DNA of 64,000 nucleotides from Candidatus Sodalis endolongispinus (GTDB lineage: Bacteria > Pseudomonadota > Gammaproteobacteria > Enterobacterales > Enterobacteriaceae), in assembly GCF_018777395.1 (NCBI RefSeq), contig NZ_JAFJYC010000001.1, forward strand, positions 2,046,001 through 2,110,000. The letters are read 5' to 3'. This document shows, in pieces, positions 43,685 through 56,540 of this stretch. The notes under the pieces are model-generated. The model saw nothing but the letters and a program-made list of their open reading frames with translations, had not been told where the DNA came from and searched no databases. How positions within the stretch are numbered: the stretch's first letter is position 1; each line of letters begins with the position of its first letter. Position numbers and translations under genes: made by a program.

Positions 43685-45389
43685 TCAGGTCCTCTCCGTT
43701 TTACTTAGCCACATTTCATCCATGCCGCCGCCGCGAATTTGCATGGGGTAAACGTGTTCCGTGCCATCCACCATCACGTCCACGAACAACAGACGGTTTT
43801 TCACCGCCAGCGCCTGTGCCAGCTTGGATTCCAGCTCATCGTGCCGCTCAATGGCGATACCAACCCGCCAACTTCACGAAGTCCGGCAGGGACGCCATAT
43901 AGGATTGGGAGTGGCGGCCGGAATAAATCATGTCCTGCCACTGTTTCACCATGCCGAGATAGCGGTTGTTCAAACTGACCACCACCACCGGCAGATCATA
44001 TTGCAGTGCGGTGGACAACTCCTGAATATTCATCTGGATACTGCCATCGCCGGTGATGCACAGCACGGTTTCCTGGGGAAAGGCCATCTTCACCCCGAGC
44101 GCCGCCGGCAGGCCAAAGCCCATGGTGCCCAGACCGCCGGAGTTGATCCAGCGCCGCGGTTCATCGAATGGATAATACAGCGCGGCAAACATCTGATGCT
44201 GACCGACGTCGGAGGTCACGTAAGCGTTACCTTGCGTCAGCCGGTACAGCGTCTCGATCACCGCCTGGGGTTTAATTTTATCGCTGCTGCTGTCGTAGTT
44301 TAGGCAGGCGCGGGCGCGCCACTGTTCGATATCACGCCACCAATCACGTAGCGCGTCGAACGGCTGACGGTTTTCTCCGGCCGCCAGCAGCTCCAGCATC
44401 TGTTCAAGGACTTGGCGGGCGTCGCCAACAATCGGTACGTCGGCGGTGACGGTTTTGGAAATCGACGCCGGATCGATATCGATATGCAGTACCGTCGCAT
44501 CTGGACAGTATTTCGCCAGATTGTTGGTAGTGCGATCGTCAAATCGAACCCAGACGGCGAAAATTACGTCGGCGCGATGCATCGCCATATTCGCCTCGTA
44601 GGTGCCGTGCATCCCCAGCATACCCAGGCTTTGCCGATGGCTGCCGGGGAAACTGCCCAACCCCATCAGCGAGCTCACCACCGGCAAATTCAGCTGTTCG
44701 GCCAGTTGACGCAGCGCGTGATGGCAGGCGGAGGTAATGGCACCGCCACCGGTATACACCACCGGCCGCCCGGCGGCGAGCAGGGTTGTGAGCGCGCGCC
44801 GGATTTGCCCCTTATGGCCCTGCACGGTCGGGTTGTACGAGCGCATCGACACCGCATCGGTATAAAGGTAGGGAAGCTTGTGCGCCGCGCTCAGTATGTC
44901 TTTGGGTAAATCGATCACTACCGGTCCCGGCCGGCCGCTGGCGGCCAGAAATAAGGCTTTTTTCAGCACCAGTGGAATATCTTCGGTTTTCTTCACCAGA
45001 AAGCTGTGTTTCACCACCGGGCGCGAGATGCCTATCATGTCGCATTCCTGAAAGGCGTCGTAGCCAATCAACGAGCTGGCTACCTGGCCGGACAACACCA
45101 CCAATGGAATCGAGTCCATATAGGCGGTGGCGATACCGGTGATCGCATTGGTGGCGCCTGGACCAGAGGTCACCAGCACCACGCCGACCTCGCCGGTGGC
45201 GCGGGCGTAGCCGTCGGCCATGTGTACCGCGCCATGTTCGTGACGCACCAGCACATGATCGATGCCGCCGACCGTGTACAACGCGTCATAAATATCCAGC
45301 ACGGCACCGCCGGGATAACCGAATACCTGCTTTACGCCCTGATCAATCAATGACCGGACCACCATCTCGGCTCCTGACAACATCTCCAT
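43685..45389 (-). pseudogene. ilvI: Acetolactate synthase III large subunit, frameshifted near the 3' end
   Basis: ThDP-dependent enzyme forming acetolactate and acetohydroxybutyrate for Ile/Val/Leu. Frame 1 from [20 protein letters not shown] gives 513 residues and ends [10 protein letters not shown] at 43848. The family C-terminus resumes in another frame ([20 protein letters not shown] to [12 protein letters not shown]) and stops at 43685. At the join about 14 nt are missing, where E. coli has EAYGHV after VRLA. About 60 C-terminal residues are lost from the main frame. The otherwise invariant Gly of AVGVRFDDR is Trp here (AVWVRFDDR). ThDP motifs ([18 protein letters not shown]) persist. 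It is likely non-functional or weak. Confidence 0.88.
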
Positions 45390-45738
45390 GGTTTGCCTCC
45401 AGGCTTACAGTGTTACGCCGACAGCGGAACGCCTTTCCGATTGTCGTGATGGACAGGGTAATAAGCACCCTGAATACTGTGTTGTTATATTTTATGGCCG
45501 ATTACGATAGCGCCTGTTAATGATGCAGGCAAACAGCAAAAAACCCTGCGCTATAAACGGGTATATTTAATACGCTATCCTAACGCGACTCTACAAGATA
45601 ATTCACTGGATAAGACCCTTTTTACGGCAGGTTATTTCTGCCGGTGGGTCAATTTTAGCAGGGGTGCATAAAAGCGCGCGCCGGATGCGGTACCAATAAC
45701 TCTACTAAACGAATTCATTACTGGAATGCACAGAATCT
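45390..45738. other. ilvI-leuL divergent intergenic region, leuO absent
   Basis: About 350 bp between divergent ilvI and leuL. It should carry the ilvIH promoter with Lrp sites and the leu promoter. leuO, which lies here in E. coli, is absent, with no remnant that I can read. Confidence 0.65.
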
Positions 45739-45831
45739 ATGTCCACGTCTCTCCGTCTACTAAGACTACTACTACACGCAAAATTGATGCGCGGTAGGCT
45801 GGTGCACGGAATTCTGGCCACTCCAGATTAA
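45739..45831 (+). CDS. leuL: leu operon leader peptide
   Basis: 30-residue leader peptide. After ATG the frame reads MSTSLRLLRLLLHAKLMRGR. Five of the Leu codons are the rare CUA in the block CTA CTA AGA CTA CTA CTA, the classic leucine-control cluster. The stop TAA overlaps the rising arm of the attenuator hairpin. The alternative ATG at 45726 opens a frame with no Leu codons. Ribosome stalling at the CUA codons under leucine shortage should prevent attenuation, so the regulatory device is still readable although leuA-C are broken. Confidence 0.88.
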   Translation: MSTSLRLLRLLLHAKLMRGRLVHGILATPD

Positions 45832-45833
45832 AA

Positions 45834-45857
45834 CCCGCGCACTGCGCAGGTTTTTTT
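45834..45857 (+). terminator. leu operon attenuator
   Basis: CCCGCGC pairs with GCGCAGG across a 3-base loop and is followed by seven T. It is an intrinsic terminator directly after the leuL stop, fitting the attenuator. It lies about 40 nt before leuA. Confidence 0.88.
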
Positions 45858-45898
45858 ATGCCTGGCGTGTGCGGCAACCAACAGAATAAGGATCCACC

Positions 45899-48497
<2,599 letters not shown>

Positions 48498-48502
48498 TTA
48501 AC

Positions 48503-49850
48503 ATGGGCAAGTCGTTATATCAAAAATTATACAATGCACACGTGGTCTATGAAGCGGAGAATGAAACGCCGCTTTTGTATATCGACCGCCATTTAGTGCA
48601 TGAAGTGACCTCGCCGCAGGCGTTCGACGGCTTGCGCGCTCAGGGCCGCAGAGTACGTCAACCGGGCAAAACCTTCGCCACCATGGACCACAACGTTTCC
48701 ACGCAAACCAAGGATATTAACGCCTGTGGCGAGATGGCCCGTATTCAGATGCAGGAGTTAATGAAAAACTGCGCCGAATTCGGCGTGCAGCTGTATGACC
48801 TGAACCACCCTTATCAAGGGATCGTCCACGTCATCGGCCCGGAGCAAGGGATGACTTTGCCGGGCATGACTATCGTCTGCGGCGATTCCCATACCGCAAC
48901 CCACGGCGCCTTCGGCGCGTTGGCGTTCGGTATTGGCACCTCGGAAGTGGAACACGTGCTGGCGACCCAGACCCTGAAACAGGGCCGGGCCAAAACCATG
49001 CAAGTGGACGTGACCGGCCACGCCGCCCCCGGCATTACCGCCAAGGATATCGTCCTGGCGATTATCGGTAAAATCGGCTCCGCCGGCGGTACCGGCCATG
49101 TAGTGGAATTCAGCGGCGCCGCCATCCGCGCGCTGAGCGTGGAAGGCCGCATGACGCTTTGCAATATGGCGATCGAAATGGGCGCCAAGGCGGGCCTGGT
49201 CGCCCTGGACCACACCACTTACGCCTACCTGCAAAACCGGCAGTTCGCGCCCAAAGGCGATGACTGGCATCAGGCCGTGATGTATTGGGACACCCTGAAA
49301 TCCGACGATGATGCCCGCTTCGACAAAGTCGTGACGCTGGATGCGCAGGACATCGCGCCGCAGGTGACCTGGGGCACCAACCCCGGCCAGGTGATTGCCG
49401 TCAATCAGGTTATCCCGTCGCCGGAGTCATTCAGCGATACGGTAGAGCGCAATTCCGCCGCCAAGGCGCTGGCCTACATGGATTTGCAGCCCGGCATTCG
49501 CCTTACCGACGTGACGATTGACAAGGTCTTCATCGGTTCTTGCACCAACTCGCGCATCGAAGACTTGCGCGCCGCCGCCGCCGTTGCCCGCGGCCGCCGC
49601 GTTGCCGCCAGCGTACAGGCGATCGTGGTGCCAGGTTCCGGTCCGGTCAAGGCGCAGGCGGAAGGGCTGGATAGAATTTTTCTCGACGCCGGCTTTGAAT
49701 GGCGCCTGCCGGGCTGCTCCATGTGTCTGGCGATGAACAATGACCGCCTGAACCCCGGTGAGCGCTGCGCGTCAACCAGCAATCGTAACTTTGAAGGCCG
49801 TCAGGGCCGCGGCGGCCGGCCGTTTCGCCGATATCCGCGAATTGAATTAA
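48503..49850 (+). pseudogene. leuC: 3-isopropylmalate dehydratase large subunit, 3'-end deletion and frameshift
   Basis: Aconitase-family isomerase subunit with a [4Fe-4S] cluster. It starts [20 protein letters not shown]. The three cluster Cys are present in [17 protein letters not shown] and [11 protein letters not shown]. The frame is correct to [10 protein letters not shown], then turns into [14 protein letters not shown] and runs on inside leuD to 49960. The real C-terminus [13 protein letters not shown] ends at 49850 in another frame. About 30 nt with the THLVSPAMA segment are missing between two GCGGCGGCC-like stretches, suggesting deletion across microhomology. Activity with the replaced tail is doubtful. 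Confidence 0.87.
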
Positions 49851-49860
49851 GGAAACAGAG

Positions 49861-50463
49861 ATGGCTAAATTTACCCAACATACCGGCATCGTGGTACCCC
49901 TTGACGCCGCCAACGTTGACACCGATGCGATTATCCCCAAGCAGTTTCTGCAGAAGGTGACCCGTACCGGTTTCGGCCAGCATTTATTCAACGATTGGCG
50001 CTTTCTGGACGACGCCGGGCAACAGCCTAACCCGGATTTCGTGCTGAATCAGCCGCGCTATCGCGGCGCCAGTATCCTGCTGGCGCGCGAAAACTTCGGC
50101 TGCGGCTCCTCCCGCGAGCATGCGCCCTGGGCGTTGACCGATTACGGCTTTCATGCCGTGATAGCACCAAGCTTTGCCGATATTTTCTATGGCAACAGCT
50201 TTAACAATCAGCTGCTACCGATTACGCTGCCGGAAGAACAGGTCAACGCGCTGTTTGCCCTGGTCGCGGCGCAAGAAGGGGTGACGTTTACCGTCGATCT
50301 GGAACGGCAGCAGGTCGTGGCCGGCGAAAAGATTTATCCTTTCGAGATAGACAGCTTCCGCCGCCATTGCCTGATAAACGGCCTCGACAGTATCGGCCTG
50401 ACGCTGATGCATGACGAGGCGATAGGCCAATACGAGAGCCGCCAGCCGGCGTTCCTGAACTGA
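49861..50463 (+). CDS. leuD: 3-isopropylmalate dehydratase small subunit
   Basis: Swivelling domain subunit of isopropylmalate isomerase, 200 residues (E. coli 201). Signatures are [20 protein letters not shown], the substrate-binding [14 protein letters not shown] and the [10 protein letters not shown] region. Intact and in the correct operon position, although leuA, leuB and leuC before it are broken; it would have no partner here unless leuC still works. Confidence 0.95.
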   Translation: MAKFTQHTGIVVPLDAANVDTDAIIPKQFLQKVTRTGFGQHLFNDWRFLDDAGQQPNPDFVLNQPRYRGASILLARENFGCGSSREHAPWALTDYGFHAVIAPSFADIFYGNSFNNQLLPITLPEEQVNALFALVAAQEGVTFTVDLERQQVVAGEKIYPFEIDSFRRHCLINGLDSIGLTLMHDEAIGQYESRQPAFLN

Positions 50464-50833
50464 GCACCGCCGCCGCCCGACGGCGGTGATTGCCGGGCGG
50501 GGAGGCAGCGCCACCGGCCGGGTTCCGCCATTCCGCCGCCGCCCCAGTATCGAATACTCACCGCTCATGCGCAATGCATCGCTGCACACCGCGCCGGCAT
50601 GCCGCTTTTTCTCTCGTCAGAGCGCGTATCTTCCCCCTTCGCCCGGTCCTCTCCACCTACCTCCGCAGCGTGTCACGTTATCCCCGTTTCGCGCAGCCTA
50701 TGGTGGCCACCCTTACTCGGTTAACCATTACTGCTACCGCCTTCCGGCTTTATGCGTTACCGTCCCCCCTTCGCCACCGTGCACCAATGCTTCGCCCCTG
50801 ACTTGCCAGCTTGCTGCGCAACGGTCGATGGTT
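50464..50833. other. leuD-sgrS intergenic region, setA absent
   Basis: 370 bp of GC-rich sequence. A GC hairpin (CACCGCCG/CGGCGGTG, 50464-50487) directly follows leuD and may end the operon transcript. setA, the sugar efflux gene found here in E. coli, is missing, and I cannot read any remnant. Open frames in this stretch lack similarity. Confidence 0.55.
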
Positions 50834-51032
50834 AAAAAAAGCCGGCGCCCTGGGGGTTGCCGGCCGGTGATCTTCACCTGATTCAAGAGTTAGGGTGTCT
50901 AGGCGCTTGTCCATTGCATCGTTTGCACCACGGCATTGTCGGCTGACTAACGGTCGAAGTATTGAGGAGGTACAGCCGCTTAACCGCGGCGCAGCGAGGG
51001 TGCATCCTGCCGCGCTTTCGGCCTCTACAGTA
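50834..51032 (-). ncRNA. sgrS: Probable SgrS small RNA
   Basis: Divergent from sgrR, as sgrS is. On the minus strand a TATATT -10-like box (51040-51045) precedes about 199 nt ending in a perfect terminator (GCCGGC/GCCGGC, 50841-50864, then seven T). Just before the terminator stands GGTGAAGATCACC, resembling E. coli GGTGTAAAATCACC at the same place, preceded by TAACTCTTGAATCA where the ptsG-pairing segment is expected. An internal 40-codon frame (51005 to 50883) is in the SgrT position but shows no clear SgrT sequence and has no good ribosome site. SgrS normally limits sugar-phosphate stress by pairing with ptsG mRNA through Hfq. Confidence 0.5.
50841..50864 (-). terminator. Intrinsic terminator of the sgrS transcript
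   Basis: Six-bp GCCGGC/GCCGGC stem (extendable) followed on the minus strand by TTTTTTT (50834-50840). It is a strong rho-independent terminator. Confidence 0.8.
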
Positions 51033-51088
51033 TCGGCGTAATATACGGAAAGAAAAATAGATGACTTTTCAGGGAGGGTTCCTCTTTT

Positions 51089-52766
51089 ATGACCTCACCG
51101 CGTTTACAGCAGCAATTTATCCGCCTGTGGCAAAGCTGCCAGGGCGAGTTGCGCGACACCACCATCAGCGAGTTGGCGTTACAGCTCAATTGCTCGCGCC
51201 GCCACGTCCTTTTGCTGCTGAAAAACATGCAGCAGGTAGGTTGGCTCAGTTGGCATTCCCAGGCCGGGCGCGGTAAACGTTCTCGACTGGACTTCCACTA
51301 TACCGGCTTGGGGTTGCAGGGAGAGAGCGCCAGCGAGCTGCTGGAGCAGGATCGTATCGATCAGTTGGTACAGCTGGTTGGGGATCGCGAGAGCCTGCGC
51401 ACCATGCTGCTTTCTCATCTGGGCCGGGGATTCCGTCAGGGTAAGCATATCCTGCGGGCGCTCTACTATCGCCCGCTGAGCAATTTGCTGCCCGGTACAC
51501 CGCTGCGGCGCTCGGACAACCATATCGTCCGATTTTCAGCGGCCTGACGCGCATAAATGAGGAAAACGGGGAACTGGAGGCGGATCTGGCCCACCACTGG
51601 CAAGCGCTGGCGCCCGACCATTGGCGTTTCTATCTGCGGCCGGCGGTGTGTTTTCATCACGGCCGGGAAATGACCGTCGACGATGTCATTCAATCGCTGT
51701 CGCGCATGACCGGCAACCCGCTGTTTGCCCCCATTCTGTCTCTGAATTCGCCGGCCCCACACACAATGGATATTCGGCTCGCCGAGCGCGACGATTGGCT
51801 GCCCTGGTTGCTGGCGAGCGTACCGGCGATGATCCTGCCTGCCGAATGGCGGACCCTGCCGGATTTTCCCCGCCTGCCGGTTGGTACCGGACCCTATTGC
51901 GTGGTGCGTAACCACCCGATCCAGCTCACCATCCGCGCCTTCGATGATTATTTCGGCTACCGGGCGCTTATCGATGAAGTCAATATCTGGGTATTACCAG
52001 AGCTTTCCCATGAACTCAGCTACAGCGTGGTTCAGTTGCAAAACGTGGGTGTTCCGCCTGCAGAGGACGGCAGCGACGGCGCCGCCGCGGAAATACGTCA
52101 GGAAGATGGTGCTACTTTCTCCTCTACGACCAGCGCTCACCGCTCATGCAGCAACCAGAGATACGTCGCTGGCTCGGTGACTATCTCAATCCGCTGGCGC
52201 TGTTGCCCCATACCCCGCCCCCAAGCCAGCATTTCTGGTCGCCGGCCTACGGGCTCCTACCGCGCTGGCATCATCGCCGTCATCAATCGCCGGCGGCCAA
52301 ACCGCCGGAACTAACCCGCCTGACTCTCACCCTTTATCGCCATCATGCCGAATTCGACGTGCTGGCCACCGCGTTAACGGCGCTATTAGCTGCACAGTCC
52401 ATCCAGTTGGACATTAACGCCGTGGACTATGAGCAGTGGTATCGCGGCGACGCCAGCACGGATATTTGGCTGGGCAGCGCCAATTTCTCGCTGCCGCTGT
52501 CGTTTTCGCTATTCGCCACCCTGTATGAGATGCCGCTGCTGCATCGCTGCCTGCCGCCGGCGCTGTTTGATGCGGCTGAACGTTGGCGCAAACGGCAACT
52601 GCCGATGGCGGAGTGGAGTCGATCGTTGGTCGACGAACATTGGCTGCACCCGCTATACCACAATTGGCTCAGCCTACAGGGCAGCCGCAGCATGCGCGGG
52701 ATCCGTATGAACACCCTGGGCTGGTTTGATTTCAAATCGGCCTGGTTCGCGCCGCCGGCGCCTTAG
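51089..52766 (+). pseudogene. sgrR: Sugar-phosphate stress regulator SgrR, two frameshifts
   Basis: Transcription factor with an N-terminal winged-helix ([36 protein letters not shown]) and a C-terminal solute-binding-protein-like domain. Frame 1 ends at 51547 after [10 protein letters not shown]. The family sequence resumes one frame over at [20 protein letters not shown] (about 51532), consistent with a 4-nt loss near 51530. It shifts again near 52109 (EIRQEDG to [12 protein letters not shown]; 1 nt lost) and then runs to GWFDFKSAWFAPPAP. All three parts are highly recognisable, so inactivation is recent. An isolated DNA-binding domain of 152 residues could be made but would lack the sensor. 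Confidence 0.9.
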
Positions 52767-52874
52767 CGCCTGCACGCCGCCTGAAGTATCATTTCTTTTA
52801 TTTTCTCTATTTGTGACACCAAATAGGGGATTTACTGTCAACCAGACTCGTAAGCATTTACAATCAATGCCGTT

Positions 52875-52975
52875 CTCAACGGGGTGCCACCTCCACCGCC
52901 AGCTGCGGCTGGAGTGAGCTGAGAGAAGACCCGTCGAACCTGATCCGGTTAATACCGGCGAAGGGATTTGAGAGT
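52875..52975 (+). promoter_or_regulatory. TPP riboswitch (THI element)
   Basis: The classical thi-box order is present: ACGGGGTGCC, a hairpin (GCCAGCTGCGGCTGG), then GAGCTGAGAGAAGACCCG, TCGAACCTGATCCGGTTAAT and ACCGGCGAAGGGATTTGAG. The core CTGAGA and GAACCTGATC bind thiamine pyrophosphate. It ends about 50 nt before the thiB GTG, so TPP should repress thiBPQ. Confidence 0.96.
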
Positions 52976-53023
52976 GCGCATTGCTGCCTCAAGTCCTTTG
53001 CAACCTTGTTCTAGGAGCGCAAA

Positions 53024-53986
53024 GTGTTGAAAAAATGGTTATTCTGCCTGTTACTGGCCACGGCCGCTCCGGCGCTGGCCAAACCCATCCTAAGGGTGTA
53101 CACCTATGACTCGTTCTCTTCGGAATGGGGTCCGGGACCGGCGATAAAAACGACGTTTGAAAAGGAGTGCGGCTGCGAACTGAAGTTCGTCGCGCTGGAA
53201 GACGGCGTGGCGCTTTTGAACCGCTTACGTCTGGAAGGGAAAAACAGCCGCGCGGACATCGTGCTTGGTTTGGACAACAACCTGCTACAAGCGGCGCGCG
53301 ACAACGGGCTGTTCGTGCCCCATGCCATCGCGACCAAAGCGCTTACCCTTCCCGGCGGCTGGCATGACGACACCTTCCTGCCCTACGATTATGGCTATTT
53401 CGCGTTTGTCTATGACCAGACCAAACTCAAGAACCCGGCCCGCAGCCTGCATGAACTGGTGGACGCCCCCCCGTCGCTGAAGATCATTTACGAAGATCCG
53501 CGCACCAGCACTCCGGGGCTGGGGCTGCTGCTGTGGGTGCAAAAAGTCTATGGCGACCATGCGCCGGCGGCCTGGGAAAAGTTGGCCGCGAAAACCGTGA
53601 CCGTGACCAAAGGCTGGAGCGAAGCCTATGGTCTTTTCCTGAAAGGGGAAGCGGACATGGTGCTAAGCTATACCACCTCGCCGGCCTATCATATTATCGA
53701 AGAAAAGAAGAATCAGTACGCGGCGGCGGCCTTCAGCGAATGGCACTATCAGCAGGTGGAGGTGGCCGGGCAACTGGCCCTGGCACATCGCTTTATGCAA
53801 TTTATCCTCACTCCGGCCTTCCAGCAGGCCATTCCGACCGGCAACTGGATGTATCCGGTGATTGATACCGCGCTGCCCGCCGGTTTCACCCCGCCACCGC
53901 AGCAAACATTAAGCTTTACCCCGCAGCAGGTGGCCACCGAGCGCGCCGGGTGGGTCAGCAGTTGGCAGCAGGCCGTCAGCCGCTAA
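53024..53986 (+). CDS. thiB: Thiamine/TPP-binding periplasmic protein
   Basis: Substrate-binding protein of the ThiBPQ ABC importer, 320 residues (E. coli 327). The GTG start at 53024 follows AGGAG by 6 nt. A signal peptide MLKKWLFCLLLATAAPALA is evident, with cleavage likely before KPILRVYTY. Conserved blocks are ADIVLGLDNNLLQAA, PYDYGYFAFVYDQTKLKNPA, EDPRTSTPGLGLLLWVQKVY, TVTVTKGWSEAYGLFLKGEA and AIPTGNWMYPV. About seven residues are missing after QVEVAG relative to E. coli (ARTAASKQPE region), in frame. Controlled by the TPP riboswitch. Coding frame intact. Confidence 0.94.
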   Translation: MLKKWLFCLLLATAAPALAKPILRVYTYDSFSSEWGPGPAIKTTFEKECGCELKFVALEDGVALLNRLRLEGKNSRADIVLGLDNNLLQAARDNGLFVPHAIATKALTLPGGWHDDTFLPYDYGYFAFVYDQTKLKNPARSLHELVDAPPSLKIIYEDPRTSTPGLGLLLWVQKVYGDHAPAAWEKLAAKTVTVTKGWSEAYGLFLKGEADMVLSYTTSPAYHIIEEKKNQYAAAAFSEWHYQQVEVAGQLALAHRFMQFILTPAFQQAIPTGNWMYPVIDTALPAGFTPPPQQTLSFTPQQVATERAGWVSSWQQAVSR

Positions 53987-55715
53987 TGTCTGCCGCTGGT
54001 CGTCGCGGCGGCTCGCTTTCGCACCGCCGGCCCTCGCCGCCGGCGCAATCGACCCGGCGCCGGGGCTGGCGCTTCAGGTCTGCAACGCTGCTCGCCCGGT
54101 CTGCGGCAGTCGCGGGCCGCGTCAAAGCCCTACCCGGTTGGCTGTGGCCCGGCGCTACGGCGGCGGCGGTGATTGCCGTTATCGCCCTCGCCGCCTTCAG
54201 CGCCTTGTGGCGCCACGCGCCCGCCCATCCCTGGCGTCCCCTGCTGGCGGATCGTTACCTTTGGCATGTGGTGTCTTTTACCTTTACCCAGGCCCTGCTA
54301 TCGGCGCTGTGCTCCACCCTGCCGGCCGTGGCGCTGGCCCGGGCGCTGTACCGCCGGCGGTTTCCCGGCCGCGCCTTGCTGCTGCGGTTCTGCGGTATGA
54401 CGCTGGTGCTGCCGGTATTAGTGGGCGTTTTCGGCATTATGAGCGTTTTTGGCCAGCAAGGCTGGCTGGCGCAGCTGTGACGCATGCTGCAGGTGGAATA
54501 CGGTTTTTCCCCCTACGGTCTGGGCGGCATTCTGCTGGCGCATGTTTTTTTTAATCTGCCTCTGGCGACGCGATTATTGCTGCAAGCGCTGGAAAGTATT
54601 CCGGTAGAGCAACGGCAACTGGCGGCCCAGTTAGGCATGGCCGCCGGACCGTTTTTCCGCCTGGTCGAATGGCCCTACTTGCGCCGTCAACTGCTGCCGG
54701 CGGCCGCGCTGATTTTTATGCTCTGTTTCGCCAGTTTCGCCACCGTACTGGCGCTGGGCGGCGGCCCGCGCGCGACGACCATCGAGTTGGCGATTTATCA
54801 GGCCCTCAGCTACGACTACGACGTCGGCCGCGCCGCTTTGCTGGCGCTGGTGCAAATGGTCTGCTGCCTCGGGCTGGTAATGCTCAGCCAACGGCTGGCC
54901 GGCGCGCTGCCGGTTGGCCATTCCCACCATGCCCGCTGGCGCGATCGCCAGACGGCGATGGCAGGCAGAGTGGGTGACGCGTTGATTATCCTGGCGGCGC
55001 TGCTCTTGTTGCTGCCGCCGTTGCTGGCGGTGGTCACCGGCGGCGTCAACGGCTCTCTGCCGGCGGTATTGCGGCAAACGGCGCTATGGCGGGCGCTATT
55101 CACCTCGCTGGGTGTTGCGCTGTGCGCCGGTCTGCTGTGCCTACTGCTTACCGCTATGCTGCTCTGGAGCAGCCGCGAACTGCGCCTGCGCCGACAACGG
55201 CTGGGCGCCCAACTTTTGGATCTGAGCGGCATGGTGATCCTGGCGATGCCCGGTATCGTGCTGGCGACAGGTTTTTTCTGCTGGCAACCGATAACGGCGG
55301 ACTGCCCGCCTCGCCGGCGCCGATAGTGATCCTCGCTAATGCCCTGATGGCCATTCCCTATGCGCTGAAGGTATTGGAAAGCCCGATGCAGGACGTGGCC
55401 GAACGCTACCGGCAACTGTGCCTCGCGCTGAACATCATTGGCCTTAACCGGTTACGTTTGGTGGAATGGCGCGCGCTGCGCCAGCCGGCTGGGCGCGCGC
55501 TGGCTTTCGCCAGTATCTTGTCCCTAGGTGATTTTGGCGTGATAGCCCTCTTCGGTAGCGAGGATTTCCGTACCCTGCCGATTTATCTTTACCAGCAGTT
55601 CGGCGCCTATCGCAGCCAAGATGGCGCGGTGACCGCTTTGGTATTGCTGTTGCTGTGCCTACTGCTGTTTAGCTTGTTTGAAAAAGGGTCGAAGACCAAT
55701 GATAACGCTGGATAA
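53986..55715 (+). pseudogene. thiP: Thiamine ABC transporter permease, in-frame stop plus -1 frameshift
   Basis: Membrane component of the thiamine importer. It starts at 53986, overlapping the thiB stop (TAATG). The first part (to FGQQGWLAQL) ends at an in-frame TGA (54478-54480) where enterics have Cys. The same frame continues MLQVEYGFSPYGLGGILLAH through two permease segments, then breaks after MPGIVLATGFF at a six-T run (55272-55277). Seven T would restore GFFLL and the family sequence, which continues one frame over (IVILANALMAIPYALKVLES) to 55715. The N-terminus also has about 30 extra Arg/Ser-rich residues. Probably non-functional, so uptake by ThiBPQ is doubtful. Confidence 0.9.
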
Positions 55716-56397
55716 AGTGACCTGGCTTTTCCGCCATTTACCCTTGCGGTTCGACCTGCATGTCGACGCCGGCGAAAAGGTGGCGGTATTGGGCCCGAGC
55801 GGCGCGGGTAAAAGCACCCTACTCAATCTGATAGCGGGTTTCCTGACACCGCACAGCGGCGAGCTGTGGCTGAACGGCGTAAACCACAACAAAACGCCGC
55901 CGGCCCGGCGACCGGTGTCGATGCTGTTTCAGGAAAACAACCTGTTTGCCCACCTGACCGTGGCGGAGAATATCGGCCTCGGCCTGCATCCCGGTTTGCG
56001 AATGACGTCGGCACAACGCGGTCAATTAGCGGACACGGCACTGCAGGTCGGGCTGGAAAATCTGCTCGACCGTCTGCCGGCGGCGATCTCCGGCGGCCAA
56101 CGGCAGCGCACAGCGCTGGCGCGCTGTCTGGTGCGCCAACAGCCGATACTGTTGCTTGATGAGCCTTTTTCCGCGCTGGACCCCGCGCTGCGCGCCGAGA
56201 TGTTAAAATTGCTGGATGAGGTTTGCGCCACGCGCCGGCTGACGCTGCTGATGGTGTCGCATAACTTGGATGATGCCCTGCGGCTGGCGCCCCGCACCTT
56301 GTTAGTGGTCGACGGCCGTATTTATTATGATGGCCCGACCTCGGCGCTGGCGAGCGGCGAGTCCCCGGCGGCTGCGATACTGGGCATCGGTCGCTAA
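55699..56397 (+). CDS. thiQ: Thiamine ABC transporter ATPase
   Basis: ATP-binding subunit of ThiBPQ, 232 residues as in E. coli when started at [20 protein letters not shown] (55699); seven upstream codons are thiP 3' sequence. Walker A is GPSGAGKST (about residue 32), the Q-loop [10 protein letters not shown], the signature [10 protein letters not shown] and Walker [14 protein letters not shown], followed by the switch His in MVSHNLDD. It overlaps the thiP 3' end by 17 nt. Intact, though its membrane partner is broken. Confidence 0.94.
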   Translation: MITLDKVTWLFRHLPLRFDLHVDAGEKVAVLGPSGAGKSTLLNLIAGFLTPHSGELWLNGVNHNKTPPARRPVSMLFQENNLFAHLTVAENIGLGLHPGLRMTSAQRGQLADTALQVGLENLLDRLPAAISGGQRQRTALARCLVRQQPILLLDEPFSALDPALRAEMLKLLDEVCATRRLTLLMVSHNLDDALRLAPRTLLVVDGRIYYDGPTSALASGESPAAAILGIGR

Positions 56398-56540
56398 GCG
56401 CCGCGACCGCGCCACCTTTCCCCTTTCACAGCGCTTACCCGTGCCAGCACGACGCCGAAGTCCCCGCCGCGCACTATTGCCGTAACGCCCCATCGGCGTC
56501 ACCTGGCCCAATCGCATTGCCGTAGCCACGCTGACTGTGC

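Noticed and set aside
50486-50881. Open frame between leuD and sgrR as a setA remnant
   Set aside because: Its translation has no membrane spans or similarity to SetA, and it overlaps the sgrS terminator.
50883-51005. SgrT peptide inside sgrS
   Set aside because: Position and length (40 codons) fit, but there is no proper ribosome site and no clear similarity to SgrT, so I did not call it as a gene.
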